In this document: in pieces, positions 26,651-38,780 of the stretch | How positions within the stretch are numbered: position 1 is the stretch's first letter | Layout of the letters: each line of letters opens with the position of its first letter | DNA from: Polydactylus sextarius | Taxonomy: Eukaryota; Chordata; Actinopteri; Polynemidae | NCBI GenBank assembly: GCA_016801845.1 | Contig: CM028910.1 | Location: 9,477,629 to 9,541,628 of the forward strand | DNA length: 64,000 nucleotides | Direction: 5' to 3' | The notes under the pieces: generated by a model | What the model saw: only the letters and a program-made list of their open reading frames with translations | Database searches by the model: none | Told to the model about the DNA's origin: nothing | Program-made: the position numbers and the translations under genes

Positions 26651-27485
26651 AGTCTCCAATGAGTTTGGCAAGAGGTGCTCTGAGGCAGCCACGAGCCTAA
26701 AACGATCAGACCTCTGGGGCGATCTGCAGCTAGAGAAGACAGCGTTTATGCAGCTTCTTTAAAGTGGCTGTTTTCCTGGTTTTGTGACTGGCTTTGGTCC
26801 AAGCTTCCTGTGACTAGGACAGTTAGGGAGCCAATGCAGTGCAACCACTGTGATGTCCTCATTTAAAAAGTTCTCACTTCGAGTTGTGCATCTGTACAAT
26901 CCCTCGCCACTTAGAGAGAAAACAGCCACTTGAGAGCGCTTTGATATGTAGAAATATGAAGGCATCATATTTATCCTCCATCCCCTTCATGGAGAATTCT
27001 TGGATGAAAGTAGCAGTGGGAGCAGGCTGAAGGCTGAGGATTAACAATGACATAACATGAAGAGGGGTCTGTCAGCATAGTGACACCTCGTTTCGCCTGC
27101 CATTGTCTGATTACCCCAACAGCAGCCCACCAATGACAGGGATGATCACAGGAAGGCGGGAAGAACACAACTGTCAGGCTTAGGCTGTAAAGCCAATTCC
27201 CACCATTTCTGCTCCTTCAAACCAGATTTTAGACAAGAAGAAACGAGAGTGGTGAAGAGCGAGGGAGGAAGGGTGGAGGAGCAGGAGAGAGAGAAAGAGT
27301 GAGGGAAAAGGACACACGGACAGCTTACAGGGGATACAAACCAAAAGATTATGGTAATCTTCCCTTCTTTGTCCCCTGCGAAATGTTTTCGTACTACGCC
27401 TTTTATCTGTGTAAGAAGGGATGTGAACCTCTTCAGTTAGTGACAGTGGGCACTTTCTGTGTGGTTTCTGGGTAATTAGCACCAG
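26651..27485. other. Intergenic DNA, no gene seen
   Basis: Mixed composition with a GA-rich plus-strand tract at about 27240-27312. Segments near 27050-27160 and 27460-27480 (GGGTAATTAGCACC) are complex but short. Confidence 0.45.
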
Positions 27486-27489
27486 TAGC

Positions 27490-27795
27490 AGGCCTTTTCT
27501 TTTTCTCTGCTCAAGCTTATGGTCTTCTTAGGGACGGCAACAGGGGATTTTCCCCCTCCAACCCTCTGTCTGCTCTTAAGAAGCGATTCCCAGCCCAGGC
27601 CGAGCCACAACAACCATCTGTTAGCGCTAGAAGGATCAAAACCTTAAGAGACTCTGAGCACCACTGACAATCAAATGGACAGCTTAAGTTCAGACAGGTG
27701 ACTGAATTAATTATTCTATTCAGGCTGCAACAGAGATATTTTCAATAGCGCGGCCAATGGACTGCTCATATGCTCTGCTCAGCTTTTTGTTACTG
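27490..27795. promoter_or_regulatory. Possible conserved noncoding element
   Basis: Complex sequence with GAATTAATTATTC near 27704 and balanced composition throughout. TTAATTA lies inside a longer AT palindrome. It is a candidate element by texture and motif only. Confidence 0.3.
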
Positions 27796-28595
27796 TGGAA
27801 AACAATTAGAGTATGAACATTAAGAAATCATTAAACAATTTTTTTTTTTCTTTTTTTAACAATATGAACAATGTACCTTGTATATCGTCCTAAAGAAATC
27901 AATTAGAAGCACAAAACATTCCAATGTGTTTTCTATGACTTTTCAATTTCCCTTGGTGGTCATTTCACAGGAGGTGGAGGGGGGGAGCTAACAACTAATC
28001 TTTTTTCCCATGCAGAGCGACAGAAGCGAAAGGATAAATTGGCTGCTGACACCACAAACACAGCTTTTCAATTTGGGATAGTACCAATATGAGATCTAAA
28101 AGAACACCCAAAGCTTACGCTCATCATATCAACCAGGGCTTTTCAACGGGGGGTCAAAGGTGGCCCTCAGATAAAGTGCTATACAAGAGATCAGTGGGGC
28201 CGGGCCTTCTACACCTAATAAATGCACACACAGTGTTAATAGTGATACATTGCTCAATCAGAAGTGCTGGCACTCCTGTGTGAATTTGTCTTCTCTTTTT
28301 TGTCCTTTGATGTTTTTTTTCTCGTTTTTACTTCAACAACACCTCTTCTCTCCACTCCAGTGGATGAAACCTCTTTTTGTTGTGGTTCAAGCTGCATCTT
28401 ATTGTCTCTGTCACGGGTGCTTTGTCTTACCAAGGCCCACTGCACCCGCAGAAAAGCAGGGGGGCTTCATCAAAGCTTGGGTGAGATGGACTCAACAACA
28501 GTGGATTAAGGTCTTCTGCATGATAAAGTCCCTACCTAGGGGTGGAATTAACTTAATATGTGAAAGAATGTTATTGAGAAGGAATAAAGTGCCAA
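27796..28595. other. Intergenic DNA with a possible hAT-like remnant
   Basis: Contains a T tract at about 27840-27856. Around 28130-28205 the wording (GCTTTTCAACGGGGGGTCAA, then GATCAGTGGGGCCGGGCC) resembles ends of hAT-type elements, but too little remains to be sure. Overlapping short frames from 28250 to 28627 have no recognised product. Confidence 0.35.
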
Positions 28596-28599
28596 AAAG

Positions 28600-28900
28600 C
28601 TCTGTCATTCTCTTCGTAATGTCCTAATCCAGCGCCTGACACAGAGACCTTGGGTTGGAGTTTGTTAATCACAGAGATGCCCATCTGTATTCCCTGTCCT
28701 TTAAGCTATTTAAACTTCGCCTAAACTCAATTATTGTCCCTGGGAGACCAAAATGGCATATTAAGTTACGTGAAAGGGTGTTTGACCAGGGAGAAAAAAG
28801 AATCCCGGCCTTAAAGCGAGTAGATGTCAACGCAGCCAAATTCAAAGTACAGCTAAACAGATTAAAGGCAGACCTGAAAAACAACGTGACAATGAGTTAA
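28600..28900. promoter_or_regulatory. Candidate conserved noncoding element
   Basis: About 300 bp of complex sequence with no simple repeats. It includes GTTTGTTAATCAC near 28660 and CTCAATTATTGTCCCTGGG near 28727. An 81-codon frame runs through it on the plus strand, and a 71-codon frame on the minus strand. Frames open on both strands of one short stretch are expected by chance in balanced DNA. I favour noncoding constraint over coding. Confidence 0.33.
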
Positions 28901-30855
28901 AGAGAGGAGGAATCTCACTTTCAAAGCATCCTCTAAAGTGTTAAGCAACCTAATCATGGAGGATCTCAGAGACTGTGTCCCAGCATATATTTCTCTATTT
29001 ACAGCTCACACATGGCTGAGATCACTGAAGACCTGAGAGATCGGACCCACTGTAGAGAGCATTTATTCTCACGTCAGTGTGATGCATCTGATCACAGTTC
29101 TACATGATATTTAAAATGAACCACTTTATTTTCTTTAATTTAGATCAAATAAATAAATTAATCATTTATTTTTCAAAGATTATTTTATATCAATACTACT
29201 TCTCATAATAAGATATATTATTGCATATGATATTATATTATCACCATGACAACTGACAATATCCTTATTCATATCCTAATCACAGAACTAGGTTAAAACA
29301 AAGAATATGGCAGGACCACATGAGCAATGTTTGACTGTTGAGGAAAAATGATAATTAGCATTTTCATGATCTCATTGCGTTCTGCCCAGTGTTTGCTAAA
29401 ATTAGCCTTTAATATACACTATTTTAGTCGCCCTCTGGCTTATTTGGGTGAGTAAACTGTGTATATAGGTTTTTGAAAAACACTCTGACGTACTAAGGAG
29501 CTCATACTTTTTAAATAGAACACCACACAACAGCTGTGCAGTTTTTTCACAATGAGTTGTGTGAACAACCTGCCGCTGTGACACAGATGTACTGAGCTCA
29601 GTCACGCTACTGGAAGTGGAATGTGTCCGTCCGACTTGACTACAGTCTTTTTACTCTCCACCTCTGCAGTCAGCAGCAGTTCCACTGTGAAGTCAGTCGT
29701 AGTCAAAACTGAACACAGGTATTGTCTGGAGTGAAGAGCAGTAGATTTGCTGAGATCTCTCTCTCTCTCCCTCTGTCTCTCTTTTTCTTGCTCTGAATGA
29801 GGATAAACAAAAATCAGTGTGGTGGCCAATCAACAATGGATGATGATTATTATTATTAATGGCCCTTATCGAAGCCACGTTCACTGCTAGGACTGGCAGC
29901 AGCAGCAGCAGACACACTGGTACACACAACACAGGCTGTGCGTCCCAGGTATGAGAGGACTAGAGATGTGGTCTCTTTTACAAAAAGTAGCTAAGATTTG
30001 TCCAAAAAGTCACTAGACATGTCCTGAGTGGCTTCCTGTTAACGCCCCCTTGACGATGTGGTAGAAGCTGTTTGGCCCATTTTTCATTTAGACAAACCAA
30101 CACCCAGTGGATGACACTTATCATTATGTAGACATGCGACGACCAATGACTGTTGTGGTTCAGTCTAAAAGTAATGGTACTGATCTTATTTGTAGATGCA
30201 ATAACATCATATTACTTCTTCATGATGAATTAAAATTAAAGTATATTTTAGAAATTGATCATGTGCTTTTATTGTTAAATATGATGAGTAGCTACAGCTG
30301 TTTAATAAATATAGTGAAGTAAGAAATGAAATTTCTCTGTAACATGCTGGAATAGTAGAATAAATTAGCATAAAAAGAAAAAAACCAACTCAAAGTTGTA
30401 GCAAAAATCAGGTTATTTTCATATAATGGTGTCAGATCACAGGAACTACAGGTGTGTCTAAAGGTCGTACAGGCACAGCTTGATTCTCTTCACTCCACAC
30501 AGTACAGAACAACCATAAACAAATTGGATGCAATTTCACATTCAACAAAGCATATGAACAGCAACTGTATGTGACAACAGCTCTGCTCCATATGTACTCT
30601 AAAAGTCCATTCATTTCAGACGCATGGTCAGGCCAAAGCGCAGCGGTCGAGACAAATGGACTCACTTTTGCAGCGCACTATCACGCCAGATTTGCTTAGA
30701 AGTAAAGAGAGCCTCGTTGCGTCTTTAATACTTAAATGGGGGTATTTGTGCAGCAGGCTGGAGGAAGTGCTGGCCTCTTGTCAAACCATCCGTTCCAAAA
30801 TGGCCAAATGCACTCGGGTCTAACAGAAGCCGTCACTGCCTCCAGTAAATGCGGT
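28901..30855. other. Intergenic DNA, no gene seen
   Basis: AT-rich between about 29100 and 29290. A CT-rich tract lies at 29756-29785 and a short CAG run at about 29900-29912. No exon or RNA gene is recognised. Confidence 0.5.
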
Positions 30856-30859
30856 TTAT

Positions 30860-31130
30860 GTAGCCTGTCATGCAGTGAGTAAATGACACAGGGCTGTGTA
30901 GGAGTCTGGAGAGGCTCCACCGCTCCCCATGTGCCCTGAATAGTGTGATACCACTCATCAAACTGTAAACAGGCAGATTAACAGGGTTTGCCACACCATG
31001 ATTCACACGTTTGCTGTGAAGATAAGAAATGTGACTCGTCCAAGCATCATTGATGTGAATTTATCAGGGGCCTGCATAAAGACAGGGATAGTAAAATTAG
31101 CTGAGCATGGACGGTAAATAGTTCTAGAAC
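30860..31130. promoter_or_regulatory. Possible conserved noncoding element
   Basis: Complex repeat-free stretch with GCAGATTAACAGGG near 30971 and AAAATTAGCTGAGC near 31092. The texture is like the other candidate elements; there is no distinctive site arrangement. Confidence 0.28.
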
Positions 31131-33195
31131 AACCATTGACATCAAAATATGTATAGGTATTAATCTTGAGGATTCATATACGTGCGGCCAAAAAAACATA
31201 CATTTCCAGTGGTTCTGTTATGCGGTGGGAATTTTCCGAGCAGCCAGGTCCGAGCTAGCCATCATATCCGCTGTGCACGTCTGGCAGAGAGGATGCCTCT
31301 GCTGACATGCTGTGTGGAGACATTAACCTGGCCAACCGTCGTGCCAGCGGTGAAAGCTCCTGAATAAAAAGGAGGACACGATTGTCACAGCGTGTTTGCT
31401 CTCTTTGCTCCTCTTGTCTGCGCCATAAGGCCCTCGCAGTGTAGCAAAAGCAAAAAGCCACAAAGAGGCGACGCTGAACGGCGCTTTAACATTGGCATGG
31501 ATGGCGACTGCTAAACTTTAGGCCCCTTCAATAATAACCGAGGGTCTACACTGTGGTTCTCAATGTTACATTAGGAGGAGAACTAACACAGTTGTGGGAA
31601 AGTTGGCTGCTTTTCCCTGTGGATAAACCTTTGAGCAAAAACACCACAGGCTATAGGAGAGAAATATGTGTGAGCAGAGTAAAGTTAATTACTGTGAATA
31701 AAATGGTTTCGCCATGTGGCCTAAAGGAAACGTTACAATTTCAACATCAGGTCTAAATGTTTCTTAGTAATTACAACTTTTAATGTTTTAATACATCATA
31801 ATTAATAATAATTTTTAATAACTAATATAATACAAATGCAGACAGCTTTATTTGAATAAGTTTCACATTCTCTAACCATTTATCAACGAGGGCAGCGAGT
31901 CACATTCATCTTAACGCATTCATCCCAACTCCGGCTGCAGCCGTTATGTTAGTCTTCATGACAATAACACAATCGGAAAATTTGTGCTCTAATTTGTCTC
32001 AGCAGTCATTTCCTCACTGACACGCTACTGCCTCCCATCGTCGAAGAGGTCCGGCTCCCCCACGGCATTCAATTTGTAGCACTTTCCAAAGTATGGATCT
32101 CCTTCTTGCCCTCCAGTCTTAAGGATGGCAAACATCAGACGCAGACGTAGGACCGATGTTAAAGATTATGCAAAACTGCAGGCACGACTCTCCAGCTTAC
32201 AGCCAATTCTATAACTTATGTGTCTGCTCGCAGGGGCTGTAATTAAAGAGATAAAAATCGGGTTTGAGGGCAGGACGGGGGTAGAAAGTGGAGCTAACTG
32301 AATAAAAGAAATGACCTTAGGATAGTCAAGACAAAAAAGAAAGCACACATCTCTAACTGACCACTCACGCTCCATCAGAATCATATTTTTTCCACTTCAT
32401 GCTTGGTTTGCCGATGAACCTTTTCCCTCTCTGTAAACAAAACACATATTTGCACAGAAAATTACATATACAAAGGAGATGTGCACTTTTACACTTAATG
32501 CTTTGGACATCGCGGCTTCTCCAAATGGAGCAAAACAACAGCCTTTATATCTAGTTACGGACAAAGTGCACTTCAGCATGGCTAAGTGGTTTTAGAGAAA
32601 GGGGGGCACGGGACGGAGGTGGAGTCAAGATCCGTCTTGACATTTCTTGCACCATGATTCTGTAGGACAGAGAATTCAAAGGCAGATGTGAATACTTCTA
32701 GAGACAAGCTTTAAAGAGCATTAAACAAATACACTTTGCGATTCAAACCAAAGGGTGTCACAAATACATTTCCTGAAACAACCGCAGTGGGAGACTCAGT
32801 TAAAATTTTGATGTTTATAGGTTATAATGTGGCCTCCTTGTTGAACAGTCTGGGATGTTGCTGGAACACATGGCACAACAACTGGAATGGAATCACATCT
32901 GACATGTATATATTCCAACTCCAATTTATAAATAGCTTAATAAATGTTATGCTCTCCCGCACCACAGTACTATTGCTGTGGAAATAAATGAAAGGAGACA
33001 TTAGCCCTCTGTCTCCTCAGCAAACAAAAGGAAAAGAGAGAGTTGTTAGTAGGTAGGTATCTTTGCATCTAATGTGGAAGGTTACAGAGATGAAAGAAAA
33101 CCTGAACGTGCAGATGGGAGAAAGTCTGCTCATTAAACTCAAATCCTTAAAAAATAAAAGCTAAGTAAAGAAACAAAAGTTCTGCGTGTGTGCTC
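31131..33195. other. Intergenic DNA, partly CNE-like
   Basis: No gene is seen. The segment 31850-32300 is complex and moderately CpG-rich (for example TCAACGAGGGCAGCGAG near 31882), so it is another possible conserved element. Short reading frames through the stretch are unremarkable. Confidence 0.4.
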
Positions 33196-33199
33196 TCTA

Positions 33200-33510
33200 A
33201 AACGAGACACGCTCACTTTTCAACATTCCCTCTCAGCTTGAGACAGCAGTGAAAGAGTTAGTAATGGGAAAAGGTCAATTAGCTTATTAGGGCCTATTCA
33301 GGTAGAGGTGATTTCATGCTGTTGACATGTAATATTCCTTCCAGCCCCCCAGCCCCTAACTCGGGATTCAGCCTTGTGCTTACATTTAGTAACGTTTGCA
33401 ATTTACACTAAAGGTAAATGTGAAAGCTGCAGTCCAACAGGCACAGACATGCTGATAATGATGGCATTATTTTAGGGGACAGCTAACAGTGATATGAGAA
33501 CACACTTGAG
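33200..33510. promoter_or_regulatory. Candidate conserved noncoding element
   Basis: Complex repeat-free sequence of about 300 bp with GGTCAATTAGCTTATTAGGG near 33272 and a TAATGATGGCATTATTTTAGG run near 33455. It sits left of the GATTA and CA repeats. Inferred regulatory. Confidence 0.38.
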
Positions 33511-33640
33511 CCGGATACAAGTATACTATAACAGCTACGGATTAACATTACTTTGAAATAAAACAATACCACAGTGTATTCGTAATTCGTTTTACATATA
33601 TCTAACAGCAAAGACCACATGTTAAGCGGATATCTTCCCA

Positions 33641-33670
33641 GATTAGGTTAGATTAGATCAGATTAGATAG
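33641..33670. repeat. (GATTA)n-like minisatellite
   Basis: Tandem GATTA-type units (GATTAGGTTAGATTAGATCA followed by GATTAGATAG) of imperfect period five to ten. Confidence 0.75.
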
Positions 33671-33959
33671 ACATAATATCACTGCTCTCTAGTCTCAGTA
33701 CCTGTAGGACAGAACAACAGTTCATACCTCAACAGCATCTAACACACCAGGAATAAATTGTGGCAGGGTGAAGAAAAGACAAAAAAAAAACACACAATTG
33801 GAAAAATACCTGCTGGCATGGGCTGCAGAGAGGTCAGCTCATTGATAGCGCTGGCCTGTCAACTGTGTTCTTTTTGAAACAAGTCCAGTCTCAGGGGTCA
33901 CTGCAGGGTAGCCACTGCCCGCCAACATTTGTGTTACTTTTCAACGCCTGCCCCCCCCT

Positions 33960-33960
<1 letters not shown>

Positions 33961-33995
<35 letters not shown>
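33961..33995. repeat. (CA)n microsatellite
   Basis: About 17 uninterrupted CA units, immediately preceded by a C-rich stretch. It underlies a spurious histidine/threonine repeat frame. Confidence 0.92.
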
Positions 33996-33997
<2 letters not shown>

Positions 33998-34059
33998 CCT
34001 CCGGAAATACAGACTTGAGACAATTTTTCAGCTTTTCCCACGTCGGAGACTAAATCAAT

Positions 34060-35060
34060 GCACATTTAATTTAAACTTAATTTAAAGTTTATCTAATTTT
34101 AGCCTTGTTGTGTGATCACAGCTTCATCATACATTAGCGGGCCTCATTTCACCGATATGAGTGGCTTTGTTTCATGTGTTAATGACAAGACACTTGAGTC
34201 AATAAAAGCACTGGTTCATTCCTAACAACTTGCATTTAAAACAAAGCTCCTGGCACTTTTAAAACCTCCAGTATCATGTTGTTGATAACAGTTACAAAAA
34301 TAACACTGATTTCCAGCGTGTTTCTGTTTCCGAGAGAAACAACTGAGTTTTTAAGACGTCATCTTAATATAGCCATTGTTGTGCCGCTCTTGTTATGGGT
34401 TTTAACGCTAACGCAGGCAGCCAGGGCCGCTCCATCACAGCGTCTCCCTCTAATGAACAGTGAAGCGCTCCATTGACCAGGAGACGGGGAGGGCACTGGT
34501 TTGTGATCGCAGCAGATCTGTCGACAACGCTAATGATCATTGCGGTTAAATTCAACTAATTAGCCACATGCATGCCCGCTGAATTTGCTGCTGGTTTCAA
34601 GAAGACGCGACAAGAAACACTGAGCGGGTGGTTTTCAAATGCGCAGACATCTTGAAGTGCAAAAAAAGATTTCCCCCCAAAGGCTCCTGTGGCCGTGTTC
34701 ATGGCACCCAATATAAGTTAAAGACATTCTCATGCTTATGAGAGAGAGCAGGCAGTGTAATTTAAATTCTGTTGACATTTACTGTCAAGGAGTATTAATT
34801 CACATGCATCCTCTGCTGCATGGGCTTACTCAGCACCAGCGGGCCGCAGGCTCTGGAGAAAGACATGCTCCCTTTACTGTACTCTTAGTAGATTCCCCCC
34901 TCAGACTGTTGCTGTGATCGGAGGCACACAACCCCCAACCGCGAGGTCACAACGACAAAACGCGAGGATATAGCCTGATGGAATGTCATTTATACAGGTT
35001 GTGTCCTCTAAGCACAGAGACACCTTCAGACTGCATTTGAGGGGATGTGCCTCTCTCATC
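34060..35060. promoter_or_regulatory. Candidate CNE cluster
   Basis: A kilobase largely free of simple repeats. Complex subsegments include 34120-34260, 34380-34600 (with CAACTAATTAGCCAC near 34553, a CTAATTAG palindrome) and 34785-35060. The AT-rich words and balanced GC resemble arrays of developmental CNEs. The exact borders of individual elements cannot be set without alignment. Confidence 0.38.
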
Positions 35061-36275
35061 ATCCCATGTCACAACAGAGAAGATCCTGCATTTCTTTAGT
35101 GCTCCACTTAGAGGAAAATATCAACCCGGTTTGTTTAGTGTGAGATCTATTTCTGGTCAAGCTATGACTATTATCTGGCTAAGCATCATAGCAATTTCCA
35201 GGGGGGTAAAAGAAACACAAAAACACATCTATTAAGACCTAACTGCTGGTATCTGCTCTTTGACTATTCCCGCAATTCGTGTAGGCCATCATATTTGTTC
35301 AAAAGAAAGGTGTGTGTGTGTGTGTGTGTGTGTTGAACAACATTTGATTCTTTAAAACACCACAAGCAGATCGATTCCCTCAGCTGAACCAGCTCTCTTC
35401 TACTATTCTGTTTTATTTACTTGTTATTTCAGTGTTTCATCAGATTCCTTAGATTCATATTTATCTGTTGCCACAATACAGGCTCACACAAAATGTGTTC
35501 ATATGCTCCTTAAAGCCCAATTTAACCATGTGCGCATGTACATATATTTAACTGTTGAAATAAAGTCTATTGGACAAGGCTCGGTTTGGCTTCCAGCAAT
35601 GACACAACCTTGAGTGAATAATGCAGTCCTAATCAGCAGATGATCTGGGGCTAAAAACCTGAGGGGAAAAACAGAAAACCCTTAAACGTAATGGAGAATA
35701 ATTACCTATTTGCACAGGGCTAATATATAATTGACTATATTTAAGGAAATGTGTATTATGTCTGAAAAAAAAATCAAAGCGCGTGGAACATTGTAGCAGA
35801 TATATTAACATGAGCTCAACTAAAACAAATATTCCGGATGCAGGAATTGCCAGAAAACAGAGAAATACTAAAAGCTAAAAGTGATTTAAAAAAGACTATT
35901 TTTAAGCTATAGAGGGTAATAATGTTAATTTTAATACTGAACATACAAGACTTCTGTAAATAAAGCATATTTTTGCCAGTGAATTGTGACCTAAATGGAG
36001 GATTAAACTGTGTATAACAGAGCCTTTAACTGCCTGTGCTGGAGCTGTGACAGGTCCTTGGGAGATACACAGAGACTGCTTGCAACACATGTCATATATC
36101 ATAGCTTCAATCTGTACCCCAACCACTACCTGCAAGCTACAAATGTGCACTTCTCCTGTCATTTCTGTAGAGACAGATAAGGGGGGTGGTGGTGGTTGGG
36201 AGCTAAAAAACCAAATAGCTTTGCATTGTTTGTTTTTGTCTAGCCTGTATTGTTTGAATCTGGGAGGAAAAAGAA
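35061..36275. other. Intergenic DNA with a (GT)n tract
   Basis: No gene is seen. A GT microsatellite occupies 35310-35333. A G-rich run (GGGGGGTGGTGGTGGTTGGG) lies at 36181-36200 and has G-quadruplex potential. Open frames on both strands at 35902-36297 have no domain. Confidence 0.5.
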
Positions 36276-36279
36276 ATGC

Positions 36280-36985
36280 TGTGATTTGAAAACACAAGCA
36301 TCCATTTATGTTTGCTAGCAGAATGATGCCTCTGCTACATTTGCATCATGATCGCTTGGAAGTATTATGCAAATAGAGCTGTGAGGAAGAGCAGCTATAA
36401 CATCCGTGTTGGAACAGCTCGAGTGGGTTTTGAAATTTTAGAAAAGCCGGCGGCCCTGACCTCTGTGCTGCGCAAATTAGCGCAAAGATGATCCAGGGAC
36501 ACGTACGCGTCTTGAAGAAACATTGTCATGCAAGCCTACAGTGATTCAGATTTTTCATTCTCAGGCTTGTGTTCTTAAACACAGATTTTCTAGTTCATTT
36601 GTAAATGGTATTAGCATCTAATTGACAGGGGGATGTATACGTTTCTGTGAAAATGCCTGGAAGAGGTGACACTCTGGTCGAAAATGTCTCCAAACCTACA
36701 GTCTGAGACTGGCGCATTAACACACCTGAATATTAAAAGCAGTGTGTTATTTTATCAGCCAGGTGTTGCAAAAAAAACTATTGAATTCTCATGAATTATA
36801 AGCTATTTTGAAATGAAAATGTGTCATAAATATTTACGTTTAAGCGCTAAAGGCAACTGTGACCAGCGCTCATTCAGACAAGGGGCTTATGCATGACTTT
36901 CTCTATGCGCCTTTTTGGCTTAGGGGAAGCAGCATAAATTGTTTCTTGCTGATGTAATTTCTTGTGCTTGTGTGTTAACTATTGT
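36280..36985. promoter_or_regulatory. Strong candidate enhancer with paired octamers
   Basis: About 700 bp of repeat-free, evenly complex sequence, one of the most CNE-like parts of the window. It contains two convergent POU octamers (36339-36346 and 36367-36374), GCGCAAATTAGCGC (palindromic GCGC flanks, near 36471), a CTAATTGAC word near 36619 and CATGAATTATAAGC near 36790. POU-family binding in neural enhancers is established knowledge. Assigning this element to barhl2 is inference from proximity. Confidence 0.5.
36339..36374. promoter_or_regulatory. Inverted pair of POU octamer motifs
   Basis: A perfect ATTTGCAT (36339-36346) and a perfect ATGCAAAT (36367-36374) lie 20 bp apart in opposite orientation. 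Each is the exact octamer consensus bound by POU domain factors such as Oct and Brn proteins. Confidence 0.6.
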
Positions 36986-37191
36986 AATGCATGATAAACA
37001 AACCCACGCGTACCTCAATGACACAACAGTTTTTATGCCAGTGTCATCAGAGTCTTCAGAGGCTGCAATTTGACATCCTGCAGTCAACAGATGAGATATT
37101 TTAATACCAACAACAGAGAAATTTTGCTATGTGTTCAGTTGCCATTTTATTTGTTGCTGCAAATGAAATCTAAAACTGTAGTTGAAGCTGT

Positions 37192-37194
<3 letters not shown>

Positions 37195-37259
<65 letters not shown>
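37195..37259. repeat. Long (TA)n microsatellite
   Basis: About 32 uninterrupted TA units, capable of cruciform extrusion. It produces a spurious Tyr-Ile repeat frame. Confidence 0.93.
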
Positions 37260-37263
<4 letters not shown>

Positions 37264-38240
37264 CATCAATACACACACATCTTCTATACAAACAGGTTTG
37301 ACTGCCAACAAATAAAAAAATAACATTATATGTTAGCCTGAGTTAATCAGCTGGTAAAGCATTGTAGTGTTTCAGCCTTGAGTATAAATGAACATTTCTG
37401 CCAAAATGTTTTCTGAAGTCAGTTCATCTTGAGTCCAGTAAACGTTGATATCTTGTTCACAAGATTGGGACAGATGAATGTATAACACAGACAATCCTAA
37501 AAAAACGTCAACTAGGTTTTGTACTGTTACTGGTCTTGGTCTTGGTTTTCAATTATTTATGCGACAGCCACTGAATTGTTTTTGGAGAATTTCTCAAGCT
37601 GCAAATACTCATCCTTAAACAGCCAATGAGAGTGTTGTTTAAAGAAAGCCAGCTGTGCGACCATAACTACAAGAACAAATGACAGTCAGAATCAAGAAAT
37701 AGATCCATATTTTCACAACTCACCTGGTAGTCCTACTGCTTCTCTGACTTTCCTCCATGCCTCTTTCTTCTTGGTTATGTCTCTATAAGGAACAGAAGTC
37801 GTATCATACTGGGTGTCCACATACAGTTACTATAGGTTTGTCCTCACAAGATTATATTGTTATAAAAAACATTTTTTTTTATTATCATGAAAAAAATGGT
37901 GAGAAAAGCTTGAAAAGCTTTACACTTCTGCTTATCAAACAGTGAAGTCACCAAAGTTTCAGTATGAGACAAAGAAGTTAATGTGATGAAGGAGAAAAGG
38001 AAGACTACTTGGGTGTTTCTGTTATTTTGTACACCCAATTCATGTCAGGAAGGATCCACCACAGTTTACAGTAAAAAAGAAAATGAAATTTGTGTCTGTG
38101 AATCTGTCAAATTTTAAATGAACAGGCGGATATGTTTATTTAAATCTTCCCAACAACTATCCACAAAAAGTTTCAGGTCAGTTTGTGATATTGCTCATCA
38201 GCGTGATTCACGGCTACCAAACCGATCGGAAACCAACTGT
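37260..38240. other. Intergenic DNA, no gene seen
   Basis: AT-rich sequence right of the TA repeat. Nothing recognisable is seen; a T tract lies near 37872-37881. Confidence 0.5.
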
Positions 38241-38244
38241 GCCT

Positions 38245-38780
38245 GCAAATGAAATCATTCACTAACCAATCATACCACTCGAGCCTCAAGTGCAATATGA
38301 GTCACTCTGAAAATCTAAAACTGCTTCTTTTGGTAGTCCCAACACCTGCCAGTGGACTTAACTTGATAGATAAACAATTTTTTTCTCCTGTTTTTCCCTC
38401 AGTATCCAATCATCATGCGACATTGCAGCAAATCAAATGGGCGCAGGGAAAGAGAGCAACACACCTTGTTTCTGCAGAGGAGCCTTGGCTGGATGAACAG
38501 GTGTTATGTCTGAATACCAATTCAACTTCAGAGAGGAAATACACCAGAGTCAAACCCCACATTGCAATGACTAAGATTTTTCCAAATACGCATTTACGAT
38601 CACTAAACTAAATCAGAGGAGAAAACTACATTGGAGAAAAATTACCATTTGTAGCAATTTAATTAAAGAGAAGCCTCTCAGCGTGTATTAAATCAGTTTT
38701 TACTGCTCTCTTTAATTAAACAGAAATGAAGGGTCCAGGTGGTGAATTTCATGCACGTATTCTCACTCATCTTTGTACTG
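38245..38780. promoter_or_regulatory. Candidate enhancer with inverted TTTAATTAAA pair
   Basis: Repeat-free sequence of about 530 bp. Its right part holds a perfect 14-bp inverted repeat centred on two TTTAATTAAA palindromes. A 120-codon plus-strand frame (38249-38611) overlaps but shows no domain. Paired homeodomain sites in a repeat-poor block suggest an enhancer; this is inferred. Confidence 0.42.
38658..38720. promoter_or_regulatory. 14-bp inverted repeat of homeodomain sites
   Basis: The left arm TTTAATTAAAGAGA (38658-38671) and right arm TCTCTTTAATTAAA (38707-38720) are exact reverse complements, with 35 bp between them. Each arm contains a ten-base homeodomain-type palindrome. Confidence 0.65.

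Noticed and set aside
28250..28627. 125-codon plus-strand frame
   Set aside because: Overlapping frames in several phases and no domain; likely accidental.
28655..28900. 81-codon frame in balanced, complex sequence
   Set aside because: An opposing frame covers nearly the same bases. Without a domain or splice sites I treat the stretch as noncoding. A protein search could overturn this.
35902..36297. 131-codon minus-strand frame
   Set aside because: Passes through a polyproline-like G/C-run artefact and shows no domain.
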